Shown here in pieces: positions 16,101 through 24,314 of a stretch of 35,950 nucleotides of DNA. Position 1 is the stretch's first letter, and each line of letters opens with the position of its first letter. The notes under the pieces were generated by a model. That model worked only from the letters and a program-made list of their open reading frames with translations, was not told the DNA's origin and did no database searches. Both the position numbers and the translations under genes were made by a program. This stretch comes from Bacteroidales bacterium (GTDB lineage: Bacteria; Bacteroidota; Bacteroidia; Bacteroidales; UBA932), in assembly GCA_017549505.1 (NCBI GenBank), contig JAFYUS010000033.1, positions 1 through 35,950 of the forward strand. The letters run 5' to 3'.

Positions 16101-16917
16101 CTACTTGAATGATGAAAATAATCCTTTGAGTGAGGGTGTTTATTCTGTAAATGATGATGGTACGCGTATTACTATAGATCTTACTAAGGGAGGTCAGAAG
16201 GGAGTGACAGGCTTTGTAATGGTTGGATATGATGGCGGAACAAAGAAGGAAAATTATAACTTTACTCCGACTGTTACCAGCTTTGACAAGACTGAAGTTG
16301 CAGTAGGTGAGACTATTACAATAACTGGTACGAACCTGGATCTGGTAGACAAGATTACATTTGTCAATGGCGGTAGTTCATGTGGCGTGACCGTTCAGGT
16401 TCCTGGTGAAACTCTGACATTTACTGTTCCTGAGGGAGCTCAGACAGGCCAGATTACGCTCTCATGTATTGATGGCGGTACCACTACTGTTACGCCGGGT
16501 CAGACAATTACGATCACATCCTCCGGTGGCGGCAATCAGGGAGGAAGTGGCGATGTGACGGAAACGGAGTTGTGGGCTGGGAGCGTTAATGCTTCATGGG
16601 GAAATGTTGTTGTAACAGTCAAAGATAATTGTGATTGGACATCAATGGATCTGTCAAGTACAGAAATATATATTAGAGTACATTTTGAATACTATGAAAT
16701 TGATCATAATAATGACAATCCATACATACGCTTGCTTGACTCTTGGAATACGAAGATAGAAGACTATACTGTATCAGTTGATGATACTTACTATGATATT
16801 GCTATTTCTTCTTCTATATATTCTAAGTTGACGGCAAATGGACAAAAAATAGGATTTATGTTAGGTGGTCATAAGATAAAAGTTAAGAAAGTTTCTTTGA
16901 TAAAGAAAAAATTGTGA
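13093..16917 (+). CDS. Giant fimbria-associated adhesin with about eight IPT/TIG-like repeats
   Basis: ATG 13093 (MDLSIRKYIYAFLAF) gives a lipoprotein signal with Cys25 (AVSC); the upstream GTG is less likely. Residues 1-340 are a fimbrillin-like domain (core strand EKKMAVIDIHCDG near 193; ending EIVDWNSGAFG). IPT/TIG-like Ig domains follow, starting near residues 376, 456, 534, 620, 693, 889, 976 and 1058, marked by GTNLDLV-type turns and P-EGAQTG strands. A jelly-roll-like domain (TEVWNGSNVVYSDW) interrupts them at about 790-880, and a second (TELWAGSVNASWGN) forms the C-terminus at 1157-1274; both resemble carbohydrate-binding modules in outline only. Repeat DNA at 14851-14895 and 15916-15960 is nearly identical, indicating in-frame duplication. 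It is probably a long tip or stalk adhesin. The gene overlaps the next one. Confidence 0.82.
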   Translation: MDLSIRKYIYAFLAFVCVMLSAVSCIYDEYEDDPTSSGSLQFRIISSVDTKVSYPSEYKTIFTAGDEIGCVVASKTEENYTYVENVKWTYKRLDGSSSGVLMLSSSSKIKPVSDQAKAEQGYVELTDAEMNYAFFFYYPYSPSVNSLDHVVSASTDQSAGISDFIWTNYVLDQRTKTENITSANANYPVNLTFEKKMAVIDIHCDGDANNKVTSPQIQIGTSGTSIGSNTIYTKSGFNLSTGSYDFTSNTAVFPNNQTGSLTPYLWSGTEESTEKIYRMHVIPQTFNDWSLVVSLNGTTHNPITLEDKLTHLEEGKLYILHIAPAGNGSVEIVDWNSGAFGDLVPEDDVEVVGPVVGRIDNAHRTNANLSAKSIIARPGEQITLTGQNLNLIGKLIVHGVEVSVEATDDGKNITFTFPAFTDVDNWIEGDIVMVTGTEYADVPVGTKSIAGTYILPAPKVTEVIREGTDITLKGTDLDLATSGFDGSVRRGETVVDVELVDGDLKLTLPLGEYNDKITLETSYGKSSVVEYDYLPVFDSFDKQSVSVGSQLTINGTNLDLVHSITFVDNITVTEFESKSQDTIILMVPEGAQTGSLKLNLDNDSYVETSELTIGEVVVDPPTITGSRREGEDVIFTGTGLDLVDDVYVNDVSVSFTVVSSTEIKVAGTDAGFTGPIKVESENGVSDSYEYNFTPVITRVTDEYGNTITSMDPGKTIRVYGNNLDLANLLKFNSSDQYVRINNLGNPSIEYVTVTVPAGASGSTSIQLRDVSGNDQGAYEGITVKALDGTETEVWNGSNVVYSDWNSVNVGDCMIVYVNPSDNSDDWSFQLNGATYTNSTSVMIQLDQSSLDYFRNNGGFKIGDISPSNCQVSKVTVLKKQVAGGGDAPRVDSITPTTGEINGELKILGTNLDKVVSITFAGGVTVDASAFITKSVQELKLRIPEGAQTGTLKLNLANGTYVETSTLTITGGGEQIVPTINPPITRYDQLIYVDGTNLKSVTSVYLNDENNPLSEGVYSVNDDGTRITIDLTKGGQKGVTGFVMVGYDGGTKKENYNFTPTVTSFDKTEVAVGETITITGTNLDLVDKITFVNGGSSCGVTVQVPGETLTFTVPEGAQTGQITLSCIDGGTTTVTPGQTITITSSGGGNQGGSGDVTETELWAGSVNASWGNVVVTVKDNCDWTSMDLSSTEIYIRVHFEYYEIDHNNDNPYIRLLDSWNTKIEDYTVSVDDTYYDIAISSSIYSKLTANGQKIGFMLGGHKIKVKKVSLIKKKL

Positions 16918-19550
16918 ATAGATTAAAACACATATTTATCAGTATAATCCTTCTCACAGGTCTCTTCTCATCATGCTCGATGGAGGAGAATCTGGAACCT
17001 GTGAGACCGGGTCTGCCAGATGTGGGCGCCCTCCCGGATTCCGTTTACTTTATTTTGGAGGATCCTACTCCGCAGACTCGTGTGATTTACGCCGATGCTA
17101 TCCACTCTGATTTCGAGAAGGAGGATATCATAGGATGCTTTGCATTGGATGCATCCCTGAATGTCATTTCCGGAACTAAGAAGAATGCGCGTTATCGTGT
17201 ATCTGTACATACGAATGTGGAAACAGGGGAGGATCGTCGTTTCCTTGCACCGGTCACAGATGAGGATGACCTTCCCCGCAATGCAGATTGCAAGTATCTT
17301 TTTTATTACCCTTATGATGAAAAGGTAAATGAATTAAGCGATCTGCAGGAATACAGCCATATGATTCTTGCAGATCAGAACCAGAGAGAGAAGTATGAGG
17401 CTTCGGATCTGTTGTGGGACATATGTATGCCTGATCCGTCCCTTAATTGTGTCTTCGTGAGGATGGACCACGCTATGTCGAATGTCATTGTCGAAGTAGC
17501 ACCTACCCTTATTAAGGAAGGTACTGTGCCGACTTTGCTGAGCCGACCAAAAGGCGTCCAGAAACTGAATCTCGTCAGAGGTTCTCTTGAGGAAATGGAG
17601 AATAACCTGGATGATGAGTCATATAAACTTGTAGCTGAGAACCAGGATATCGTCATGTGGGAGTTCGGAAAGGCAAACTCCGGCAACTACATGTTCAGGG
17701 CTATCGTTCCGTCAAATCACGTGATCACCCCAGGTACGACAATCTTGAGTATTGTCAACACTGACGGTCAGACGAAAAAGTATAGGACCAGCATGAATAT
17801 GAGCAAGATATCCTTCAAGCCTGGCAGGAACTATTATCTCAACATTGTCGAAAAGCATGACTACGTTGCTCCGGAAATCGGTGATGATGAGACATGGGTA
17901 TACGACGTTCTCGATCCCGAGACCGGCCAGCCTGTCGGTCTGCTCTGCAGGGAGTATTTACGTTATCAACCAGGACGAACAAATTTCCAAGAAGATGTCG
18001 GGGCTGGGACTCCGTACCCTTCAGAGAGCGATGTTCAGACTAAATATATAAACTCTCAGGCGTGGGTATTCTATAAACTTCGCCCTACTGGAGAACCCGA
18101 TCTGGATGAAGGTCAAGTTTTGAGGTTTATTTATGATGTTGTATATGGTGAGCAAGGTAAATCAACGGGCTTTTGGCCGGAGCCATATGAAGGTTATGCA
18201 TTGGGCGGCGTTTTTGCTCCTATGCATGGTCATACGTGGAGTGTAAATAAAACTGCTCATGATTATTGGGGAGCTCATGAAGGATATTATGGTGTAAGTT
18301 CACAAGACTCGACGGATTACTATATGCATGGTGGAACCGTAATATGGGATGGCCTCTCCAATAGAATCAAGTCATTCAAACTTAGAGGTGATGACGAAAA
18401 GATTTCAAATAAGCAGTCATATGACGGACATATAGCAATACCAAATCAGGGTGGTGACCCATATTTATGTTATCAGCCAATATCATCTGATTCTCCGCAT
18501 AAAGTCGGAATATTGTCTCCTCATTATCTGGTGGATCGAAGGGTTGGAAAGCAGCGTGGAGTTGAAGAACGTCTATATCCTTTAGTAAAGATCGGATATA
18601 ATCAGTTCTGGATGTCCAGAGACCTTAGAGCGGCGACACAGATAGATGGAACACCTCTTGTCAACTATAATATGGAGGGCGAACCAGGTGTTGCACTACC
18701 TTCTGATGCTAAAACTGTTGAGCCCGGATATTTATTCTTAAGCGTCAAGAACCTGACGAATATGAGCGGTGAGAACTCATTAGTCACTCCTGCTCCGGAA
18801 TACTCTGATTATGACCCATATAATCAGTATCCTACAATGGAGGAGAGGGAACGTCTTCTTATAACGCCGATGTATAATTTCAAGGTACTTGAAGGCAGCG
18901 GTATGTTACCAAGTTCATCTTATTCTTTTGCAGAATATTGTATACCTAAAGGTGAAGAAATAATATCTATGCTAGACTATTTAGGATATTGCTTTACTTC
19001 CAAGATTATCACGCGTGACCTTCGTCTGAGAAAGTTTACTAATACGAAAAACTTTCCAGAGTCAATATATATGGCTTTGCTTAACGGTAAATATACCACT
19101 AGCAATATGAATGTGTTTTCAGCTAATATCTGCGGCCTTGATTTAAGGCCTGAAGGATATTATCAGGGAGATTCCTTCAATCAACCTGGTGAACGATCAG
19201 CAATCATGGTTCTGGGAAAAGAAGGGAATTCGAATATGCCTGCTGTATTTAGTTTTACATATGATCAGGTGTGGTCGCCGAATGCAACTACAGAAGGTAT
19301 GATAAACAATACTAACCAGTTCGTTTTCTTCTCTGATACAGATGGAAGACGAAATAGGATATTCGCTCCGATTCGTTTCTTCCTTAAGTTCAATAATCAG
19401 GCAGATAACGGCGGATCTGTCAGCGTGAGCTCTGCTGCGAATGTTTTGAAGGGGCTGGCTGGAGAGACCAAGGCTCCTTCTGAAGAGGCATTCGAGTGCC
19501 GCGATGTTTATATCGGGCTTGAAGCGGCAGCGTTTGAGGCTGAGGAGTGA
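16914..19550 (+). CDS. Fimbrillin-like tip lipoprotein with FISUMP-like C-terminal part
   Basis: The start is GTG at 16914, overlapping the preceding TGA (GTGA), which implies translational coupling. The signal has lipobox FSSC (Cys21). Residues about 30-330 are fimbrillin-like (QTRVIYADAIHSDFEKEDII, then FVRMDHAMSNVIVEVAP and a closing FKPGRNYYLNIV strand). From about 555, KIGYNQFWMSRDLRAATQID resembles the start of the Fibrobacter-type FISUMP domain (W-M--NL----Y-DG pattern). The stretch coded by about 17960-19380 is AT-richer than both ends of the gene, suggesting an exchanged ligand-binding region. As last gene of the operon it is the best candidate for the distal tip. No fimbrial regulator follows; the next genes are on the other strand. 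Confidence 0.78.
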   Translation: MNRLKHIFISIILLTGLFSSCSMEENLEPVRPGLPDVGALPDSVYFILEDPTPQTRVIYADAIHSDFEKEDIIGCFALDASLNVISGTKKNARYRVSVHTNVETGEDRRFLAPVTDEDDLPRNADCKYLFYYPYDEKVNELSDLQEYSHMILADQNQREKYEASDLLWDICMPDPSLNCVFVRMDHAMSNVIVEVAPTLIKEGTVPTLLSRPKGVQKLNLVRGSLEEMENNLDDESYKLVAENQDIVMWEFGKANSGNYMFRAIVPSNHVITPGTTILSIVNTDGQTKKYRTSMNMSKISFKPGRNYYLNIVEKHDYVAPEIGDDETWVYDVLDPETGQPVGLLCREYLRYQPGRTNFQEDVGAGTPYPSESDVQTKYINSQAWVFYKLRPTGEPDLDEGQVLRFIYDVVYGEQGKSTGFWPEPYEGYALGGVFAPMHGHTWSVNKTAHDYWGAHEGYYGVSSQDSTDYYMHGGTVIWDGLSNRIKSFKLRGDDEKISNKQSYDGHIAIPNQGGDPYLCYQPISSDSPHKVGILSPHYLVDRRVGKQRGVEERLYPLVKIGYNQFWMSRDLRAATQIDGTPLVNYNMEGEPGVALPSDAKTVEPGYLFLSVKNLTNMSGENSLVTPAPEYSDYDPYNQYPTMEERERLLITPMYNFKVLEGSGMLPSSSYSFAEYCIPKGEEIISMLDYLGYCFTSKIITRDLRLRKFTNTKNFPESIYMALLNGKYTTSNMNVFSANICGLDLRPEGYYQGDSFNQPGERSAIMVLGKEGNSNMPAVFSFTYDQVWSPNATTEGMINNTNQFVFFSDTDGRRNRIFAPIRFFLKFNNQADNGGSVSVSSAANVLKGLAGETKAPSEEAFECRDVYIGLEAAAFEAEE

Positions 19551-19561
19551 TAATGTAAACC

Positions 19562-20335
19562 CTACCAGAGCTTCTTCTTGCTGACGGTAGCAACGAATTC
19601 CTTAAGATAGAACGGTTCGAAGTACGCAACGTCTTCGAATCGTTTTTCTTTGTATGCTGCGAGGGCAGGTTCGAGCATCGCGGATGCTTTCGGCCAACAC
19701 TGGCAGAAGGTTGCGTTGGGGTGCTTGATGACATCGGCGCATTTGCCGGCGCCGTCGCCTATGAACAGACATGGTCCCTGCTCCAGATACTCTGCAAAGC
19801 TGTTTTCGTCGATTATTGCGGGAGCGGTATCCGTGATCTGCCTGTAGGCAGGAGATTGCCACGTCGCTTCGCTTCTCGCAATGACGTCTGGTTCAAACAC
19901 TGCGGTATAGACTTCCATGCGGCGGGCATCGACCATCGGGATGATGAATCTGTACTGGGGAGATTGCCACGTCGCTTCGCTCCTCGCAATGACGTCCGTC
20001 GCTTCGCCCGGAATGACATCGGTGGCCTGGGCCACCAATGTGTCAAGGGTGCCGACTGCGAGGAGAGGCTTGCCGCTTCCGAAGCAGAGGCCCTTGGCGG
20101 TCGATACACCGACGCGCAGGCCGGTGTATGAGCCCGGGCCCATGCTGACGCATACTGCGTCGCAGTCCGCGAGCGTCAGCTCGCGCTCTGAGAGCAACTC
20201 ATGGATGAATACTGCTGTGAGTGATGCATGCGCCTTTGGCGCTGAGCTTTCACGATATGCTGTTACAGCTCCGTCTTCTGCCAGGGCGACAGAGCAGAGC
20301 GCTGTTGATGTTTCGATGAGGATGATTCTTTCCAT
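19562..20335 (-). CDS. tsaB: tRNA t6A threonylcarbamoyl transferase subunit TsaB, with inserted repeats
   Basis: 257 residues, longer than the usual 220-230. TsaB partners TsaD and TsaE in making t6A at position 37 of ANN-reading tRNAs. Family features are ILIETSTALCSVAL at the start and CVSMGPGSYTGLRVGVSTAKG at about 62-82. Two peptide blocks, each containing DVIARSEATWQSP, lie at about residues 113-126 and 149-161. They are the translation of a 37-bp intergenic-type repeat (see 19851-19995). Removing them returns the protein to normal length, and the flanking family sequence (IPMVDARRMEVYTAVF) continues in frame, so the gene is probably functional with insertions in a surface loop. It follows cvpA after 5 bases. 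Confidence 0.93.
   Translation of the reverse strand: MERIILIETSTALCSVALAEDGAVTAYRESSAPKAHASLTAVFIHELLSERELTLADCDAVCVSMGPGSYTGLRVGVSTAKGLCFGSGKPLLAVGTLDTLVAQATDVIPGEATDVIARSEATWQSPQYRFIIPMVDARRMEVYTAVFEPDVIARSEATWQSPAYRQITDTAPAIIDENSFAEYLEQGPCLFIGDGAGKCADVIKHPNATFCQCWPKASAMLEPALAAYKEKRFEDVAYFEPFYLKEFVATVSKKKLW
19851..19887 (-). repeat. 37-bp dispersed repeat inside tsaB, copy 1
   Basis: It begins GGAGATTGCCACGTCGC on the + strand and ends CTCGCAATGACGT. It matches copy 2 (19959-19995) at 36 of 37 positions. GTCATTGCGAG...GCAATCT elements of this kind are known intergenic repeats; here one lies in frame within a gene. Confidence 0.9.
19959..20019 (-). repeat. 37-bp dispersed repeat inside tsaB, copy 2 plus a partial third
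   Basis: 19959-19995 is the second full copy. It is followed at once by CGTCGCTTCGCCCGGAATGA (19996-20015), a shortened relative sharing the CGTCGCTTCGC core and an AATGAC end. Together they add about 20 residues to TsaB. Confidence 0.85.
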
Positions 20336-20340
20336 GATCT

Positions 20341-20838
20341 TTATTTGCCGAGACTCAACATGTCCTTTACGTATGGGAATACATCGAATGCGAGCTTCTT
20401 CAACGGCGGGTAGAGAACTGACTCGTTGAGGACGGACTCCTGGACGAAGTGGAAGTTATCGTTGATGGAGCTGAAGGCCATTATGACAAGTCCGACGATG
20501 AGGGCGGTCTTCAGAAGGGCGAATACCACTCCAAGAAGCTTGTTGACCCAGCCAAGGAGGACAAGATTGAACAGTCCTTCAAGAAGTCTTCCTACAAGTC
20601 CGAGGACGATGAAGACGACAATCAGTATCAGGGCGAATGCCACTACCTTCATGACCTGCTCGGATGCTGTGATGTACTGTGCCACCCATGCCGATACGAC
20701 ATCGGCGAATCTTGCTGATGCCCAGATGCCGGCGACGATTGAAATGATCGAGATGGCCTGAGCGATGAAACCCTTCCTGATGCCCTGTATCAGAGCCGGA
20801 ACGAAGCAAATCAAAAGAATGATGTCCAGGATGTTCAT
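20341..20838 (-). CDS. cvpA: CvpA family inner-membrane protein
   Basis: 165 residues with four hydrophobic segments (about 3-20, 28-46, 63-84 and 100-122), the layout of CvpA/colicin V production proteins. The opening MNILDIILLICFVPALIQGI and the glycine in the following KGF are typical. The biochemical role of the family is unsettled; it has been linked to envelope maintenance. The gene is first in a two-gene unit with tsaB and is divergent from ileS. Confidence 0.85.
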   Translation of the reverse strand: MNILDIILLICFVPALIQGIRKGFIAQAISIISIVAGIWASARFADVVSAWVAQYITASEQVMKVVAFALILIVVFIVLGLVGRLLEGLFNLVLLGWVNKLLGVVFALLKTALIVGLVIMAFSSINDNFHFVQESVLNESVLYPPLKKLAFDVFPYVKDMLSLGK

Positions 20839-20855
20839 AATTGCCTTAAAATGTC

Positions 20856-20863
20856 TATATTTG
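20856..20863 (+). promoter_or_regulatory. Probable ileS promoter -7 box
   Basis: TATATTTG (followed by C) matches TAnnTTTG and lies 59 bases before the ileS ATG. No good TTTG is seen at the -33 position, so the call rests on the -7 box alone. Confidence 0.5.
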
Positions 20864-20896
20864 CGGATTATAATTTCCCAACCGGGATTTCTGATT

Positions 20897-20905
20897 GCAA
20901 AAATA
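20897..20905 (-). promoter_or_regulatory. Possible cvpA-tsaB promoter -7 box
   Basis: On the - strand TATTTTTGC fits TAnnTTTG, 58 bases before the cvpA start. It sits downstream of the ileS -7 box, so the two transcripts would overlap at their 5' ends. Confidence 0.4.
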
Positions 20906-20922
20906 AGTAATAAATTTTATTT

Positions 20923-23900
20923 ATGAAATTTAGAGAATATAAAGGTCTTGACCTCGTTGCGACAGGCAATGAGGTGCTAGACAGATGGAGAAAGAACCAT
21001 GCGTTCGAAAAGTCGCTTGAATTGAGAGAAGGTGCGCCGGAATTCATTTTCTTCGAGGGTCCGCCTTCAGCCAACGGTATGCCGGGCATCCACCATGTGA
21101 TGGCCCGTTCGATCAAGGATGCCATCTGCCGTTACAAGACCCAGAGCGGTTACAGGGTGGAGAGAAGGGCAGGATGGGATACCCACGGTCTTCCTGTGGA
21201 GCTTGGTGTCGAGAAGATGCTCGGCATCACAAAGGAGGACATCGGTACCAAGATCAGCGTCGAGGAGTACAACGACGCATGCCGCAAGGAGGTCATGAAG
21301 TACACTGCAGAGTGGGTGAACATGACCGAGCGTGTGGGATACTGGGTGGACATGAACGACCCGTACATCACATATGACAACCGCTACATCGAGACCCTCT
21401 GGCATCTCCTCAAGAAGATCTATGACAAGGGACTTCTCTACAAGGGCAAGTCCATCCAGCCATATTCCCCTGCAGCTGGTACAGGTCTTAGTACACATGA
21501 GCTCAACCAGCCAGGCTGCTACCGTGACGTGAAGGATACCACTGCAGTCGCTCAGTTCAAGGTGGTACGCGACGAGAAGTCGGAGTTCCTCTTCAGCGAG
21601 GGCGTTCCTGCATATATCCTTGCATGGACCACAACCCCATGGACCCTTCCTTCAAACACAGCTCTCTGTGTGGGTCCTAACATCGACTACGTACGTGTCG
21701 TTTCGTCAAATCCATATACAGGCGAGCCAGCCCTCTATATCGTGGCGCAGGCTCTCGTCGGAGCACATTTCAACCCTAAGAAGCAGGAGTTCACAGTTCT
21801 CGAAGGTACATTCAAGGGCACAGACCTCGTAGGCATCAGCTATGAGCAGCTCATCCCTTGGTTCAACCCTGGCGAAGGCGCATTCCGCGTCATCCCTGGC
21901 GACTATGTGACCACAGAGGATGGTACCGGTATCGTACATATCGCTCCGACCTTCGGTGCGGACGACGCCAAGGTTGCTCGTGCAGCCGGTGTCCCTGGCC
22001 TCCAGGTGGTGGACCGCAACGGTGACCTGCAGGCGCAGGTCGACCTCCGCGGACGTTTCTTCTGCGTCGAGGATCTCGATCCTGAATACGCAGCAGCAAA
22101 CATGTCCCCTGACTACGCGGAGTGGGCAGGACGTTATGTGAAGAACGCATACGACTCATCTCTTGATGCAGACGCTCCTACCCTCGACGTGGATATCTGC
22201 GTGATGCTCAAGCAGCAGAACAAGGCTTTCCGCATCGAGAAGCATACCCATAACTACCCGCACTGCTGGCGTACAGACAAGCCGGTCCTCTACTATCCTC
22301 TCAACTCATGGTTCATCAAGACCACCGCAGTACGCGAGAGAATGATGGAGCTCAACGAGCAGATCATGTGGAAGCCGGAGTCGACAGGTACAGGCCGTTT
22401 CGGAAAGTGGCTCGAGAACATCCAGGACTGGAACCTCAGCCGCAGTCGTTACTGGGGTACTCCTCTCCCTATCTGGCAGACCGAGGACGGTAAGGAAGCG
22501 AAGTGCATCGGTTCGATCGCCGAGCTCTATGCCGAGATCGAGAAGGCTGTAGCAGCCGGCATCATGACCGAGAATCCGTTCGCGGCAAAGGGCTTCGATC
22601 CGGCAGACATGTCAAAGGAAAATTACGACAAGATCGATATCCACCGTCCATACGTGGACAACATCTTCCTCGTTTCGGACAGCGGCAAGAAGATGGTGCG
22701 CGAACTCGACCTGATCGACGTATGGTTCGATTCAGGAGCCATGCCGTATGCGCAGGAAGGTCTCCGCAACATCGACTCAGACAAGTTCGGCATCACTGCC
22801 GACTTCATCGCCGAAGGCGTGGACCAGACCCGCGGATGGTTCTATACCCTCCATGCGATCAATACCATGGTCAGCGACAAATGCGCGTTCAAGCGTGTGA
22901 TCTCGAACGGCCTTGTCCTCGACAAGGACGGCAACAAGATGAGCAAGCGTCTTGGAAATGCCATCGATCCGTTTTGGGCTCTCGATACATATGGTGCCGA
23001 CGCTCTCAGATGGTACATGCTTACCAATGCACAGCCTTGGGACAACCTCCGTTTCGACGTAGGCGGTGTCGACGAGGTACGTCGTAAATTCTTCGGAACA
23101 CTTTACAATACATACTCATTCTTCGCCCTCTATGCGAACATCGACGGCTTCGACCCATCGGCTGACGCAGTGCCGATGTCGGAGCGTCCTGAGATCGACC
23201 GTTGGGTGATCTCGCTCCTTAACACTCTCGTGAAGGATGTTACGGCAGCATATGAGGACTATGACATCACAGGCGCAGGACGTCTTATCCAGGACTTCGT
23301 CTGCGACCACGTCAGCAACTGGTACGTTCGTCTCGGCAGAAAGCGTTTCTGGGGCGGACAGATGGATACAGACAAGCTTTCGGCTTACCAGACCCTCTAT
23401 CAGGTGCTCGTAGCTGTTGCTAAGCTTGCTGCTCCTATCGCACCGTTCTTCATGGACCGTCTCTATACTGACCTCGTGGAGGGTGCTGATTCGGTACATT
23501 ACGTGGCTATGCCTGAGTGCGACGAGGCTGTTATCGACAAGGATCTCGAGGAGCGTATGGCTCTCGCGCAGAGAGCTACATCGATGGTGCTCGCCCTGCG
23601 TCGCAAGGCCGAGATCAACGTGCGCAAGCCGCTTTCAAAGATCATCATCCCTGTGCTTGACCCACGTGTGAAGGATCAGCTCGAGCTCGTCAAGGACCTT
23701 ATCCTCGGTGAGGTCAATGTGAAGGAGGCTGAGTTCATCTCTGACACTACCGGTCTTATTACAAAGAAGATCAAGCCTAACTTCAAGACTCTCGGTAAGA
23801 TCTACGGAAAGCAGATGAAGGAGATCGCAGCAGCGTTCGGTACGCTTACCCAGGAAGTGATCAACGAAATCCAGGCAGCTGAGGCTTCTGGCACGGGTTA

Positions 23901-24312
23901 TGTCTTGAGCCTCCCTTCAGGCGATGTGACCCTCAATGTGGGAGACTACGAAATCTCTTCAGAGGATATGCCGGGCTGGCTCGTGGCTACCGAGGGTGCG
24001 ATGACTATCGCCCTCGATATCACGATTACAGAGGCCCTCAAGCAGGAAGGTGTTGCACGAGAGCTCATCAACAGAATCCAGAACCTGCGTAAGAGCAGCG
24101 GATTCGATGTGACGGATAAGGTTGATGTCAAGATATACGCTGACGGAGAGGATGGCGCAGAGATCGCCGCTTCTCTTGCAAACTTCGCTGACTATGTTGC
24201 AGCTCAGACTCTCGCGCTTTCTGTCGATGCAGCTCCTGTGGCTGAGGCCGGAGATGCTCCTGAGGTAGAGTGGAACGAGGGTGCTATCAGGATCAAGGTG
24301 ACAAAACGCTAG
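20923..24312 (+). CDS. ileS: Isoleucine-tRNA ligase
   Basis: 1129 residues, the long form found in Bacteroidota. It charges tRNA-Ile with isoleucine and edits valine. The class I signatures are PSANGMPGIHHVMARS (HIGH-equivalent, H57/H58) and KMSKR at residue 672 within GNKMSKRLGNAIDP. The CP1 editing insertion spans roughly 190-410 and includes LAWTTTPWTLPSNTAL. WFDSGAMPYAQ lies before the second catalytic half. The C-terminal 250 residues hold the anticodon-binding region and an added alpha/beta extension. The gene stands alone with its own promoter; a triple 33-bp repeat follows the stop. Confidence 0.97.
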   Translation: MKFREYKGLDLVATGNEVLDRWRKNHAFEKSLELREGAPEFIFFEGPPSANGMPGIHHVMARSIKDAICRYKTQSGYRVERRAGWDTHGLPVELGVEKMLGITKEDIGTKISVEEYNDACRKEVMKYTAEWVNMTERVGYWVDMNDPYITYDNRYIETLWHLLKKIYDKGLLYKGKSIQPYSPAAGTGLSTHELNQPGCYRDVKDTTAVAQFKVVRDEKSEFLFSEGVPAYILAWTTTPWTLPSNTALCVGPNIDYVRVVSSNPYTGEPALYIVAQALVGAHFNPKKQEFTVLEGTFKGTDLVGISYEQLIPWFNPGEGAFRVIPGDYVTTEDGTGIVHIAPTFGADDAKVARAAGVPGLQVVDRNGDLQAQVDLRGRFFCVEDLDPEYAAANMSPDYAEWAGRYVKNAYDSSLDADAPTLDVDICVMLKQQNKAFRIEKHTHNYPHCWRTDKPVLYYPLNSWFIKTTAVRERMMELNEQIMWKPESTGTGRFGKWLENIQDWNLSRSRYWGTPLPIWQTEDGKEAKCIGSIAELYAEIEKAVAAGIMTENPFAAKGFDPADMSKENYDKIDIHRPYVDNIFLVSDSGKKMVRELDLIDVWFDSGAMPYAQEGLRNIDSDKFGITADFIAEGVDQTRGWFYTLHAINTMVSDKCAFKRVISNGLVLDKDGNKMSKRLGNAIDPFWALDTYGADALRWYMLTNAQPWDNLRFDVGGVDEVRRKFFGTLYNTYSFFALYANIDGFDPSADAVPMSERPEIDRWVISLLNTLVKDVTAAYEDYDITGAGRLIQDFVCDHVSNWYVRLGRKRFWGGQMDTDKLSAYQTLYQVLVAVAKLAAPIAPFFMDRLYTDLVEGADSVHYVAMPECDEAVIDKDLEERMALAQRATSMVLALRRKAEINVRKPLSKIIIPVLDPRVKDQLELVKDLILGEVNVKEAEFISDTTGLITKKIKPNFKTLGKIYGKQMKEIAAAFGTLTQEVINEIQAAEASGTGYVLSLPSGDVTLNVGDYEISSEDMPGWLVATEGAMTIALDITITEALKQEGVARELINRIQNLRKSSGFDVTDKVDVKIYADGEDGAEIAASLANFADYVAAQTLALSVDAAPVAEAGDAPEVEWNEGAIRIKVTKR

Positions 24313-24314
24313 TT

